Assembly: GCA_023388965.1 (NCBI GenBank)
Contig: JAEWFF010000051.1
Location: 1-19,388 of the forward strand
Reading direction: 5' to 3'
DNA length: 19,388 nucleotides
DNA from: Pseudomonadota bacterium
GTDB lineage: Bacteria; Pseudomonadota; Alphaproteobacteria; Rhizobiales; Methylopilaceae
The position numbers were made by a program, and so were the translations under genes. Under the pieces are notes generated by a model that saw only the letters and a list, made by a program, of their open reading frames with translations, was not told the origin of the DNA and did not search any database. The stretch's first letter is position 1. The number at the start of each line of letters is the position of its first letter. Shown here one piece after another: positions 1 through 10,934 of the stretch.

Positions 1-93
1 CACGTGTGGCTGCGCCGGGTGGTCAAGGACCACTCGACGCTGGAGCAGCTGGAGGACCTGCTCGACAGCGCCGACCCGGGGGCAGCGGACTGA
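1..93 (+). CDS. C-terminal end of an unidentified host gene
   Basis: Frame 1 is open from the first base and ends in TGA at 91-93, giving 30 residues that start HVWLRRVVKDH and finish with an acidic, Asp/Leu-rich tail. Third codon positions are almost all G or C, as expected for host coding DNA. The gene ends 21 bp before the xth start remnant and runs in the same direction, so it is the natural upstream neighbour of xth in the uninterrupted chromosome. Too little is present to name a family. Confidence 0.6.
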   Translation, partial: HVWLRRVVKDHSTLEQLEDLLDSADPGAAD

Positions 94-114
94 AGGCGCG
101 GCTAGACTGGCGCG

Positions 115-137
115 ATGAAGATCGCCAGCTGGAACGT
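115..137 (+). repeat. Left attachment-site core (attL)
   Basis: This 23-bp segment matches 19249-19271 at 22 of 23 positions; the only difference is G120 against A19254. The last 17 bp (121-137) are identical, so strand exchange should fall in that stretch or in the flanking ATGAA. The repeat lies exactly at the start of the xth reading frame and encodes catalytic Asn7 of exonuclease III, a conserved segment well suited as an integration target. Confidence 0.85.
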
Positions 138-168
138 GCATCAAGGAATCCAGGAAATCCCACACTGA
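115..168 (+). pseudogene. xth: Decapitated 5' stub of the host exonuclease III gene
   Basis: ATG at 115 opens a 17-codon frame that begins MKIASWNV and ends at TGA 166-168. The first seven codons (MKIASWN, plus the first two bases of the eighth) match the start of the intact xth at 19249 with one synonymous change (AAG against AAA for Lys2). After base 137 the two diverge, and here the frame runs into island DNA (HQGIQEIPH). I read this as the host's original xth start, cut off from the rest of the gene by island insertion. Any transcript from the native xth promoter would yield only a 17-residue peptide. Confidence 0.85.
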
Positions 169-262
169 CCCATACGGGCTGAGTATCAGCTGTTAAATCA
201 ATATCTTATGGATTGTGATTGTCTCAAGAGGCACAGGGACGATTCAAGGCATCCCAGATCAC

Positions 263-282
263 TGGGGGTACCATTGGGGGTA
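263..282 (+). repeat. Paired TGGGGGTA boxes, left arm (putative integrase arm sites)
   Basis: TGGGGGTA occurs at 263-270 and again at 275-282 with a 4-bp spacer (CCAT). The same octamer pair with the same 4-bp spacing and orientation occurs at 19175-19194 inside the right end, and I saw no further copies. Paired short repeats flanking the core are typical of arm-type binding sites of lambda/P4-like integrases. The left pair lies 32 bp upstream of the chosen integrase start, so integrase could also repress its own promoter by binding here. Confidence 0.65.
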
Positions 283-313
283 TCATTCAGGCCTCCAATG
301 CTGGGACCTCCCC

Positions 314-1543
314 ATGCTGACCGCCGTCCAGATCAAGTCCGCCAAGCCGGCTGCCAAGGCCTACAAGCTCGCTGACAGTGGCGGGCTGTTCCTGCTTGTC
401 ACGCCCGGCGGCCAGAAGTACTGGCGCTACAAGTTCCGCATCGGCGGGGTCGAGGGTCTGGACGCGCTGGGCGCGTTTCCCGAGGTCAGCCTTGCCGAGG
501 CACGCCAAGCGCATGCCGAGTCACGCCGCTGCGTCGCCCAGGGAATCAATCCGGTTCACGCGCGAAAGGATCGCAAGCAGGCCCTGGCCCTGGCGTACCT
601 GGAGCGCGATCAGGGCTCGTTTGCCACCGTGACCGCCGAATGGGCTGACGCGACCTCCCAAGGTCTAAGGCCAGCGACTCGAAGGCAGCGCGAGCGCGAG
701 ATCAACAACGACCTGCTCCCAAAGTTCCATGCCCGGCAGATCAAGACCATCAAGCGCGTCGAGATCACTGCACAGCTGAAGTCAGTGGAACGACGGGCAC
801 CCGAGGTCGCCCGCAACCTTCGCAACTACCTCTGGGGCATCTTCGAGCATGCGATCGAGAGTGGCCTGATGGACGCCAACCCTGTCCCGTCGATCCGGCT
901 GATGAAGAAGCGCGATCAGGCAAATCATCCGGCTCTGTCGCTGGAGCAGATCGGTGATCTCCTGGTGCAGCTCGATGATCGTTCGTTGATGGCAGAACAC
1001 ACGCGCATAGCCATGCTGCTCGTCATGCTGACCGCCTGCCGCAAGTCGGAGATCATCAATGGACGCTGGGCGGAGATCGACCTCGACAAAGGCGAATGGG
1101 AGATCCCAGCCGAGCGCATGAAGGCGAAACGCGCCCACTGGGTACCGCTGTCTCCCCAAGCGATCGAGCTGCTGCGCGAGCTGCGCAGAACGGTCCCGGC
1201 CGGCCAGGAGTTCCTCTTCCCGAACCGTCGCGACCCCAAGCGCCCCATGGCCAATCGCAGCCTCAATGCCGTCCTGGAGCGCCTTGGCTATGCCGGCATC
1301 GGCACGCCGCATGGCATGCGTGCAGCCTTCAGCACCTATTTCAACAGCGTTCGCGTCGACAAGGACGTGATCGAAATCTGCCTGGCCCACTCCCCCATGA
1401 GCAAGACCCGTGGCGCGTACAACCGCCACGAGTACATGGCTGAACGACGTGCCGTGCTGGAGGATTGGGCGAACAAGTTGGACGCCCTGCGCGAGAGCGC
1501 CCTGGCATCTGAAGCGGCCCCTTCAGCGACAGGGAAGCCGTAA
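314..1543 (+). CDS. int: P4-type tyrosine integrase (DUF4102 N-terminus)
   Basis: A 409-aa tyrosine recombinase that should integrate and excise this island at the xth site. The N-terminal 100 residues have the P4-integrase look: MLTAVQIKSAKP, KLADSGGLFLLV, then LGAFPEVSLAEAR. The catalytic residues of the C-terminal domain are visible: Arg243 in TACRKSEI, Lys at 270-272 (MKAKRAHW), His333 and Arg336 in HGMR, His359 in LAHSPM, and the nucleophile Tyr369 in RGAYNRHEY. Length is normal for the family. I chose ATG 314 because family members begin with this MLT sequence; the frame is open back to a GTG at 215, but that stretch crosses the arm repeats and has no family-like sequence. No strong ribosome-binding site precedes 314. 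The gene converges on the next one with only 18 bp between stops. Confidence 0.93.
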   Translation: MLTAVQIKSAKPAAKAYKLADSGGLFLLVTPGGQKYWRYKFRIGGVEGLDALGAFPEVSLAEARQAHAESRRCVAQGINPVHARKDRKQALALAYLERDQGSFATVTAEWADATSQGLRPATRRQREREINNDLLPKFHARQIKTIKRVEITAQLKSVERRAPEVARNLRNYLWGIFEHAIESGLMDANPVPSIRLMKKRDQANHPALSLEQIGDLLVQLDDRSLMAEHTRIAMLLVMLTACRKSEIINGRWAEIDLDKGEWEIPAERMKAKRAHWVPLSPQAIELLRELRRTVPAGQEFLFPNRRDPKRPMANRSLNAVLERLGYAGIGTPHGMRAAFSTYFNSVRVDKDVIEICLAHSPMSKTRGAYNRHEYMAERRAVLEDWANKLDALRESALASEAAPSATGKP

Positions 1544-1561
1544 CCAATGAGCGCTCGATCA

Positions 1562-2122
1562 CTACCAGTCGCTGCCGAATCCCGATCCTGATGATCCCGA
1601 ACCGAAGGAATCCATTGACCCGGATCCAGAACCGAACGAGTCGTGGAAGTCGCTGATCCCGTGCGAGCCCGAGCCGAAGTCGGATCCAAATGGGCTGTCA
1701 TGAGAAAACACGTCATCCGAACGTGATCCGTACGGATTGCCGCCAGCGTCAAAGCTGGCTGGGCCGTCGGAGATCATTGGCAGGCCGGTTGCTGGATTGA
1801 TCCTGGGGCCTGAGCTGTGATCTCCAAACGCTCCATCGAGCAACAGCCGATCGGCCGGATGGCGATGCATCGAAAGCGTTTCGTCGTCGAATCCCCACAT
1901 GTTGCCGTCGATGTCGAATCCGCCAGGCCCGTCCAAGAGCATCGGGAGCCCGGTTGCCGGGTTGATCGAGTCAGCAAACCCAGCTCCAGACCGTTGGGGC
2001 TCTTCGGCGAAACCCGTGCCACCTTGGGCATCGCGGGCATCACGATCGGATGATTCGTCGTCAATGCGCACCAAGCGCACGGCGCCGATCACGAGAATCG
2101 CAAGAATCAGCATCATCTCCAT
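1562..2122 (-). CDS. Small membrane-anchored Gly/Ser-rich protein with NPATGLPM repeats
   Basis: A 186-aa protein of unknown function. Residues 2-16 (EMMLILAILVIGAVR) form one hydrophobic segment, followed by a charged Asp/Arg/Glu region. Two copies of a motif INPATGLPM..DGP..FD..GN..G follow in the middle, and the last third is a low-complexity tail of Gly, Ser, Phe and Asp. ATG 2122 is chosen over the GTG six bases upstream because GGAGGG ends 5 nt before this ATG, while the GTG would sit on top of that site. I recall NPATGLPM-type motifs from small hypothetical proteins of xanthomonads, without known function. The gene is 104 bp downstream of the secreted-protein gene, same strand, and may be co-transcribed with it. 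Confidence 0.7.
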   Translation of the reverse strand: MEMMLILAILVIGAVRLVRIDDESSDRDARDAQGGTGFAEEPQRSGAGFADSINPATGLPMLLDGPGGFDIDGNMWGFDDETLSMHRHPADRLLLDGAFGDHSSGPRINPATGLPMISDGPASFDAGGNPYGSRSDDVFSHDSPFGSDFGSGSHGISDFHDSFGSGSGSMDSFGSGSSGSGFGSDW

Positions 2123-2226
2123 GCACACCCTCCAATGTCTTCAGGCAACCCGTGATGGCTGACGCGAACCATTCACTTGGCCACGTGCAGGCCATCGAAC
2201 TGACGCCTTTGGCAGGTATGCCGGCC

Positions 2227-3105
2227 TCAGTCAGCGCACAAGTCCCAATTGTCCAGACTGTCCCAGATCGTTGTTTCATGGAATCCGGAAGGCGTTGCGT
2301 TCCCTGGCTTCCCTGCAACCGGAAAGGAACTGCGCCAGATTCGGACCTTGATCTTGTCGTTATCTGGGCTGCGGCCCTCATTGAAGCCCTGCAGCATTAC
2401 CCTGCCATCAAGCTTACACAGCGAGGCTCCGATTTCTGATTTCAGCGGCCGTTCGGACTCCAACCTCTCGCGACGCTGAATGTCTCGCTCCTGGGCCTCA
2501 CGAGCCAACGCTTCCGATCGCGCATCCCGCTCGGCACTTTGCGACGAGCGGAACTCTTCTTCCGTCGCCAATCGGACCAAGGGCTGGCCATCGGAGGAAA
2601 AACCAGCTGGCGTGCAGTCGAAGGTCCATGTCCCCTCGGTCCATGGCGACCCATCGAGGTATCGGCCACTTTGCGTGTACCGGACCAGCTCACGAGGAAA
2701 CAGCGCCAGAGTCTCCGGATCAAACGCTACAGAGTGCTGGTAGTCCCACGTGCTCCCGGCAGAGCTGTTGTGGCCATGCTGGACGCTCTCACTGGAATTG
2801 ACGCGAACAAGCAGCCAGTCGCGCTCGGTCTTCTTGTGTTGAAGCGTTTCGTCGATCCGATAAACGCCGGCATCAACCCTGATGGTTCGGGTCATCGGGC
2901 GCCCCTTGTCATCCTTGCATGACAGCTCCACGTCTTCCGTGATCTCGACATAGCGACGGGGGATGTGCTCGAACAGATTGATCTTCCGCCAATCCTTCTC
3001 GCGAATCCTCTCGCCATACTCCTGGATCACCAAGGGAACAGGCTCGGACCCCGCTACCTGCGCGGCTGCAAGGGATAGTGCAACGGCAAAAATCCATGTC
3101 TTCAT
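2227..3105 (-). CDS. Secreted or periplasmic protein of unknown function
   Basis: A 292-aa protein starting MKTWIFAVALSLAAAQVAGS, a clear Sec signal peptide with probable cleavage after VAG (about residue 19). The mature part has four cysteines: ELSCKDD, TFDCTPAG, ASLCKLDG and DLCAD near the C-terminus, which could form two disulphides in the periplasm. Residues about 185-220 are rich in Glu, Arg and Ala (SAERDARSEALAREAQ) and look like a helical or coiled-coil segment between two globular parts. CGGAG lies 9 nt upstream of ATG 3105. I do not recognise a family. The gene follows the restriction gene after a 189-bp gap holding a strong hairpin, so it is probably a separate transcription unit or a weakly coupled accessory gene. 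Confidence 0.75.
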   Translation of the reverse strand: MKTWIFAVALSLAAAQVAGSEPVPLVIQEYGERIREKDWRKINLFEHIPRRYVEITEDVELSCKDDKGRPMTRTIRVDAGVYRIDETLQHKKTERDWLLVRVNSSESVQHGHNSSAGSTWDYQHSVAFDPETLALFPRELVRYTQSGRYLDGSPWTEGTWTFDCTPAGFSSDGQPLVRLATEEEFRSSQSAERDARSEALAREAQERDIQRRERLESERPLKSEIGASLCKLDGRVMLQGFNEGRSPDNDKIKVRIWRSSFPVAGKPGNATPSGFHETTIWDSLDNWDLCAD

Positions 3106-3249
3106 TCAGCTGACTCCGTTCTGATGAATGGCTGGGACGCGGAGCTGTTTGCCCCTAAGTCCTAACAGGTTCTGCTCCAGATTCTCAAGTGCTCGAATTA
3201 CGGGGGAAAGTCGCGTCGGCTCGGAAACGGTGCGCCTGCGGAGCAATCG

Positions 3250-3299
3250 ACTGAACCAGTGCCGCATGCCGACTGGACAATTGCGGGGACTGGTTCAGT
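3250..3299 (-). terminator. Long hairpin across the end of the restriction gene
   Basis: Arms 3250-3260 (ACTGAACCAGT) and 3289-3299 (ACTGGTTCAGT) are perfectly complementary over 11 bp. An inner 5-bp stem, CCGCA/TGCGG, pairs 3262-3266 with 3282-3286. The hairpin includes the Res stop codon (3295-3297). No T-run follows, so it is not a textbook intrinsic terminator; it may cap the mRNA 3' end or slow polymerase. Confidence 0.45.
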
Positions 3300-6200
3300 G
3301 GCCGGGCAAGGTCTCCGACACCAGCCTCTCCACGTAGCCCTCATCCTCGTCGAACAGGATGTTCCGCTCGGCCATCTTCTGGCGGGTCACCTTCCAGTGC
3401 ATCTCCATTTCCGCGGCGGACGTGCCCGAGACGATGTAGCTGCGCAGGCTGACGTCCGGATCGGCCATGCGCGCTTCGATTTCCTGGATGGTGCGGTGGA
3501 ACTGGATCTTCGGATCGTCGATGGTGTCCAGCTGGCGGATGCCCTTGGGGTCGACGAAGCTGATCCGCTGCTTGCTGCCGTCGATGCGCCAGACGATGAA
3601 GTCGGGATGGAAGTTGCCGGCCTCGAAGAAGCCGATGCCGCGGCCACGGCTCATGTTGCGCAGCAGGAACAGCGGCCGGTCCGCGAACTCTTCCGGGTGC
3701 TCGGCGCAGTAGTCCCTCAGCCGGCGCACGAAGCGCATCTCGCCGTCGTTCAGTGACACCGGCCGGACGCTGATGCTGGCGCCGCTGGCCTTGATCAGGG
3801 GCTCGTACAGGTGTCCCTTGAAGGACAGCACCTCCAGCTTCGCCTGGCCGCCGGTGAACGCCCTGTCGGCGAGGCCGGCACGCTTGCGCAGCTCGTCTCC
3901 AAGCTGCCGCAGCTGGGTGATCAGCGCCTCCTCGGACTTCTCCACCGAGACGCGGTACACGCCCTGCTCCTCACCCAGGCCGTCACCAGCCTCAGGGAAG
4001 TTGGCGTCACCTGCGTCCAGCTCGGCGTATTCCAGGTGCGGCTCTTCCCAGCCCTTCTTGCGGAAGCTGTAGTAGCGCTCGGCGTACTTCTTCAGCAGCG
4101 TCTCGGCGATCTCCTGCCAGATCGCCACCTTGGCGAAGCTGTCCATGGCCAACATCGCTTCCGGGATCAGCAGGTCGTACCAGTCGGTCTCGGCCAGCAG
4201 GCGCTCGACAGCCGGGCGCGGGATGTCGAAGTTGTGCCAGCCACGCTCGTTCTTGAAGCGGATCAATTCGAACCAGGCACGGTCCAGGTCCAGCAGCGCC
4301 ACGTGCCGTGGCCCCAGCTTGCCGCGATCCAGCTCGGCCACGCCGTCGCCGCCAGCCAGCCCAGCCGCCTTCATCGCCTGGATCTTCGGGTACCAGTTGA
4401 GCTGCACCCGGTTGCGCAACAGCCAGTGGTCGGCCTCGCCCTGCGGAGGCGCGAGCTGCGGAACCGGCGCCAGCTTCCGGAAGGCGGCGCCGAACGCGGT
4501 CTGCACGCCATTGATCTCGGGCTTGAGCCGGATGATCTTGAGCTTGTGCGTGCCCAGGTTGCGCAGCACCGGCAGCACGATCTCCTCGCTGTCCTGGTCC
4601 GGCGGCAGCCCTTCGTCCTCCAGGAACTGCTTGAACTGGGCCATGTAGTCGGCATGGACGCCAAACACGTTCAGGGTTTCCAGCAGCTCGATATGGCGCG
4701 GACGCTCCACGCCGGCAGGCAGGCGCATGGCCTTGCTGCGCTTCAAGCTCCAGCCATGGCCCTTCAGGCGCACGCCGCGGCCGAACAGCTGGATGATCTG
4801 CGCACCCTCGCTCTGGCCGATCTTCATCAACCCCAGGGTGCTCACGCGCCATGAGTTCCAGCCTTCGGTGAACTTGCGCGAGCCGATCAGCAGGCTGATG
4901 GCGCTGCCTCGGTCATTGATCCGGCGGAACAGCGAACCGGAGAAGTCGCGCTCCTCGGCCACCACGCCCGGCGTGGCGTCGCAGATGTCGTAAAGCTTCT
5001 TGGCATCCCCGACATTGATCACCCCAAACGGTTCATTGTTGCCCAGCCTCAGCGCCAGTTCACCGTCGGCGCCCTTCAGGTATTCCACGTGCAGGGCACC
5101 GCCACCGGAGGCGTTGAACAGTCGCGCACAGATATCTTCGAACAGCTCGTTGGCAGACAGACTCAACTCCACCAGGTAGCCGAAGCGATTGGCGAAGATG
5201 TTCTTGCCATCGGCTGCGACCAACCCTGTGCTCAGCGTTTCCGTTATGGCACGCAGCGAGGCGGCCTTGTCTGCTGCAAAAGCGGCAAGAAACTTGAGGA
5301 TCTCCACAACATCCGAGGCTTCGCCTTTGTTGAAGCCCTTGGTGACGCTTCCCCCGACAAAAATCCAAAGTGGCTTTTCGATGTTGAACGGCTGCAGGAC
5401 GGCCTGCCTGTCGTCGAACAAACGCCGCTGCTGATAGGCGGCCAATAGACAGGCAATCAGGTACTGATGACGATGCGCGCGCTCGGTGTCCTTGTCCAAA
5501 TTGAGGATCTGGTAATCCTTGCCGTAACCGTCACCGTAGAAGTAGCGGTAGGAGTAGTCGAAGACGATGCTGCGCGCGTAGCGGCGCGACAGCGGCACGC
5601 TGCCCTTCACCGCCTGCTTGAACGTGGCCGAGTACTCGAAAGAGAAGCCCTTCTCGCAAAGCTGGTCGCGGCGGGACAGCCACTTGCCGGCCTCGCCGCC
5701 GGAGGCGCCGCGGTGGCCCTCGTCCACCAGCACCAGGTTGCCGGTCTCGAAGGCGTCCACGGCCACGGTCTTGTCGCCCATGTCGTCGGCCAGCTTGTGG
5801 ATGTCGATGATCTCCACCGCCTTGCCGGCGAACAGGCCGCGGGCGTTCTTGTCGAACAGCTCGGCCTCGATGCCGGCGGCGCTGAACTCCTGCAGGTGCT
5901 GGTGGCTCAGTCCCTCATTGGGGGTCAGCAGCAGGATCCGGTTGAGCTCACCGCCACGTCCGGCCTGCGCCAGGTGATGCTGGTACTGGCGCAGGTTGAG
6001 GTGCATCAGCAGGGTCTTGCCACTGCCGGTGGCGCACCACAGGGCCAGCTTGTTCAGGCCCAGCGCAGCGTCGCGGCCCTCGTCCAACGCCGGGAGTTGC
6101 TGGTTTTCGTGCTTGCCATCGTTGAACTTCGCGATGTGGGTGTTGAGCGCCTGCGCCAGTGCCTGCGGGTCGCGGAAGTAGCGGTCCAGGTAGATCTCGA

Positions 6201-6630
6201 CAAACAGCAGGGCCAAATACTGGTAGTACTTCCACACCACCGGCCGCTCGCGGCGCAGGGTGCGCTCGGCGTTCAGGGCCAGGGTGTGGCGGACGATGTT
6301 CTGGTCGAAAGCCAGCAGCTCGTCGCGACTCACTCCAGGCAGCTCGCCGGTGATCTGGTTGACCAAAGCGTGGTGGAAGCGGTGGACGTTGTTTTCGTCC
6401 AACCCCTCCTCGCTGTGCTCGTTGAGCTGGAAGCGCTGCTTGAACGCCTCCAGCAGCGGCACCCGGCGCCCGCCTTCCAATGGGTAGTAGCCGTCCGTGC
6501 TGTCCAACCCGAAAAGGCCGAACAGCCATTGATTGAGCACCAGCGACTGGGTGAACTCGACGGGCGCTGCGGCAGCACGCCGCCCGGCCCGCTTGGCGAC
6601 TTTCCTGGCTGCTTTCTTCACCAGTGCCAT
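3295..6630 (-). CDS. Type III-like restriction subunit: DEAD/DEAH helicase with C-terminal PD-(D/E)xK nuclease
   Basis: An 1111-aa protein resembling the Res subunit of type III restriction systems. After a Lys/Arg-rich start, the Walker A motif is ATGSGKT (200-206) and the DExx box is LVDEGH (about 301-306). A motif VI-like QLFGRGVRLKG lies in the second RecA domain. Near the C-terminus, FHPDFIVW (Asp1010) followed by FVDPKG (Asp1027, Lys1029) fits a PD-(D/E)xK nuclease. It should be the ATP-driven cutting partner of the upstream methyltransferase: its ATG lies 1 bp after the Mod stop, implying translational coupling. It is somewhat longer than classic Res proteins. Codon positions around residues 360-480 are less GC-rich than the rest. 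All key motifs are intact, so it is probably active. Confidence 0.9.
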   Translation of the reverse strand: MALVKKAARKVAKRAGRRAAAAPVEFTQSLVLNQWLFGLFGLDSTDGYYPLEGGRRVPLLEAFKQRFQLNEHSEEGLDENNVHRFHHALVNQITGELPGVSRDELLAFDQNIVRHTLALNAERTLRRERPVVWKYYQYLALLFVEIYLDRYFRDPQALAQALNTHIAKFNDGKHENQQLPALDEGRDAALGLNKLALWCATGSGKTLLMHLNLRQYQHHLAQAGRGGELNRILLLTPNEGLSHQHLQEFSAAGIEAELFDKNARGLFAGKAVEIIDIHKLADDMGDKTVAVDAFETGNLVLVDEGHRGASGGEAGKWLSRRDQLCEKGFSFEYSATFKQAVKGSVPLSRRYARSIVFDYSYRYFYGDGYGKDYQILNLDKDTERAHRHQYLIACLLAAYQQRRLFDDRQAVLQPFNIEKPLWIFVGGSVTKGFNKGEASDVVEILKFLAAFAADKAASLRAITETLSTGLVAADGKNIFANRFGYLVELSLSANELFEDICARLFNASGGGALHVEYLKGADGELALRLGNNEPFGVINVGDAKKLYDICDATPGVVAEERDFSGSLFRRINDRGSAISLLIGSRKFTEGWNSWRVSTLGLMKIGQSEGAQIIQLFGRGVRLKGHGWSLKRSKAMRLPAGVERPRHIELLETLNVFGVHADYMAQFKQFLEDEGLPPDQDSEEIVLPVLRNLGTHKLKIIRLKPEINGVQTAFGAAFRKLAPVPQLAPPQGEADHWLLRNRVQLNWYPKIQAMKAAGLAGGDGVAELDRGKLGPRHVALLDLDRAWFELIRFKNERGWHNFDIPRPAVERLLAETDWYDLLIPEAMLAMDSFAKVAIWQEIAETLLKKYAERYYSFRKKGWEEPHLEYAELDAGDANFPEAGDGLGEEQGVYRVSVEKSEEALITQLRQLGDELRKRAGLADRAFTGGQAKLEVLSFKGHLYEPLIKASGASISVRPVSLNDGEMRFVRRLRDYCAEHPEEFADRPLFLLRNMSRGRGIGFFEAGNFHPDFIVWRIDGSKQRISFVDPKGIRQLDTIDDPKIQFHRTIQEIEARMADPDVSLRSYIVSGTSAAEMEMHWKVTRQKMAERNILFDEDEGYVERLVSETLPGH

Positions 6631-6631
6631 G

Positions 6632-9901
<3,270 letters not shown>

Positions 9902-9906
9902 CGGGT

Positions 9907-10818
9907 TCAGTCTTCTATGGTGTGCTGCCAGATCGGACGCTGGCTGAAGTCGGCTGGGAAACCCATCACGCCCTTCGCAGGCGAATGCTGGGTGACATGT
10001 TCGGCCACACGCTGGACCCAGGTCTGCCCCGGACTGATGCGCCCGATCAGCCAGCCCAGCAGGGTGAGCGTGTTGTAGGCGCTGCTCTCGCCGGCATGAT
10101 CGAGCGAGGCGACCAAGGCTTCGGGATGCTTGCGCGGCAGTTGGGCCTTGAAGGTCATTTCACGATCCCAGAAGCGGGCGTGGTGGGCGCAGATGTTCCG
10201 CACCACGCTGATGTGGTGCAGGAAGGACGCCAGCAACACTTCGTCGAGTCCGTACAGATCGGCGATCGCATTGCGGTCGGCCGCGTGGCGCAGGTTGCCG
10301 AACCAGCGTGAGATCTGACCCAGGCTCATGACTTCCACGCTGGCCCAGATGGGCGGCAACAGTTCATCGTAGGTGCCACGCAAATGGCGGATGAAGCGCT
10401 CGCGGCTGTCTTCCACGCCGCCAACCAGGCGTGCCACAGCCGTTGGATGGCTCCAGTTCTGGCTGCGCTGCTTGAACAAGGCGCTGTCGAGGTGCGCATG
10501 CGCGCCATGGCGCAGGCCGACGACATGGGCCCAGCGGGTTCGGATGGACACTTCGAGCCGCTCAACCGCATCCAGTATCAGCAGCTTGAGGGCGCGGTCG
10601 AACAAGTAGTCGTCCAGCACCGCTTCAAACGTGGTGCCAGGCAGGAACTTGTGCGAAGCGTGATCGGCCTCATGCCGCAGCCAGTAGCCACTGAGGCGGT
10701 AGTAATTGAGCTCGCCCAGGTAGTGGACGGCGCGTTCGGGGTTGCCGAAGGCCATGCCACGCAAAGCAAGCTGGTCGATCTGCTGCTCGACAGTGAGCGC
10801 TGGCTTGTCGTATTTCAT
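9907..10818 (-). CDS. abiF: AbiF/Abi_2-family abortive infection protein (HEPN RNase-like)
   Basis: A 303-aa protein of the Abi_2/AbiF-AbiD family. The N-terminal part is typical: KPALTVEQQIDQLALRG, HYLGELNYYRLSGYW, PGTTFEAVLDDYLFDR, then LILDAVERLEVSIRTRWAH. The HEPN RNase motif RNxxxH is intact as Arg207-Asn208...His212 in VVRNICAHHARFWDRE; Arg93...His98 may be a second Rx4H. Family members cause growth arrest on phage attack, probably by RNA cleavage. ATG 10818 is chosen because the family begins with MKYxKPxLT and GGGGA lies 6 nt upstream; the frame stays open upstream through the leader hairpins without similarity. The gene lies between a structured 178-bp leader and mod (5 bp away), suggesting an RNA-regulated toxin inside a restriction operon. 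Which RNA it cuts is unknown. Confidence 0.9.
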   Translation of the reverse strand: MKYDKPALTVEQQIDQLALRGMAFGNPERAVHYLGELNYYRLSGYWLRHEADHASHKFLPGTTFEAVLDDYLFDRALKLLILDAVERLEVSIRTRWAHVVGLRHGAHAHLDSALFKQRSQNWSHPTAVARLVGGVEDSRERFIRHLRGTYDELLPPIWASVEVMSLGQISRWFGNLRHAADRNAIADLYGLDEVLLASFLHHISVVRNICAHHARFWDREMTFKAQLPRKHPEALVASLDHAGESSAYNTLTLLGWLIGRISPGQTWVQRVAEHVTQHSPAKGVMGFPADFSQRPIWQHTIED

Positions 10819-10820
10819 GC

Positions 10821-10862
10821 GGCATCCCCATCGCGGCCTGGCGCTGCGAATTCCGGGATGCC
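10821..10862 (-). promoter_or_regulatory. Hairpin sequestering the AbiF ribosome-binding site
   Basis: On the coding strand GGCATCCC (10862-10855) is perfectly complementary to GGGATGCC (10828-10821), with a 26-nt loop. The 3' arm contains the GGGGA ribosome-binding site of AbiF and ends two bases before its ATG at 10818. Folded, it should block initiation. A second small stem, CGGCC/GGCCG (10865-10869 with 10079-independent partner 10879-10883), lies just upstream. Translation of AbiF, and through coupling Mod, would then be limited unless this structure is opened. Confidence 0.55.
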
Positions 10863-10884
10863 CTCGGCCGATCGCGTAGGCCGG

Positions 10885-10934
10885 AAAAAAATAACCCCCC
10901 ATGGTGCGCCGATCTGACGAGAGGCGTGGGGGGT
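10885..10934 (-). terminator. Intrinsic terminator/attenuator upstream of AbiF
   Basis: On the minus strand an 8-bp perfect stem ACCCCCCA/TGGGGGGT pairs 10934-10927 with 10901-10894, with an inner 4-bp stem CGCC/GGCG (10926-10923 with 10910-10907). TTATTTTTTT follows at 10894-10885. GC stem plus T-tract is a textbook Rho-independent terminator in this orientation. It lies between the SNF2 stop and AbiF and downstream of the leader promoter, so AbiF, Mod and Res depend on read-through unless another promoter exists. Confidence 0.85.

Noticed and set aside
215..313. Upstream extension of the integrase to a GTG start
   Set aside because: The extra 33 residues are encoded across the arm repeats, have no ribosome-binding site and do not resemble the family, which begins at the MLT sequence.
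3811..4854. Long plus-strand frames opposite Res, Mod and SNF2 (also 5467-6738, 8561-10078 and 11510-13930)
   Set aside because: They are the antisense shadow of GC-rich genes, with repetitive Leu/Ala/Val/Gln/His translations; the minus strand carries intact catalytic motifs.
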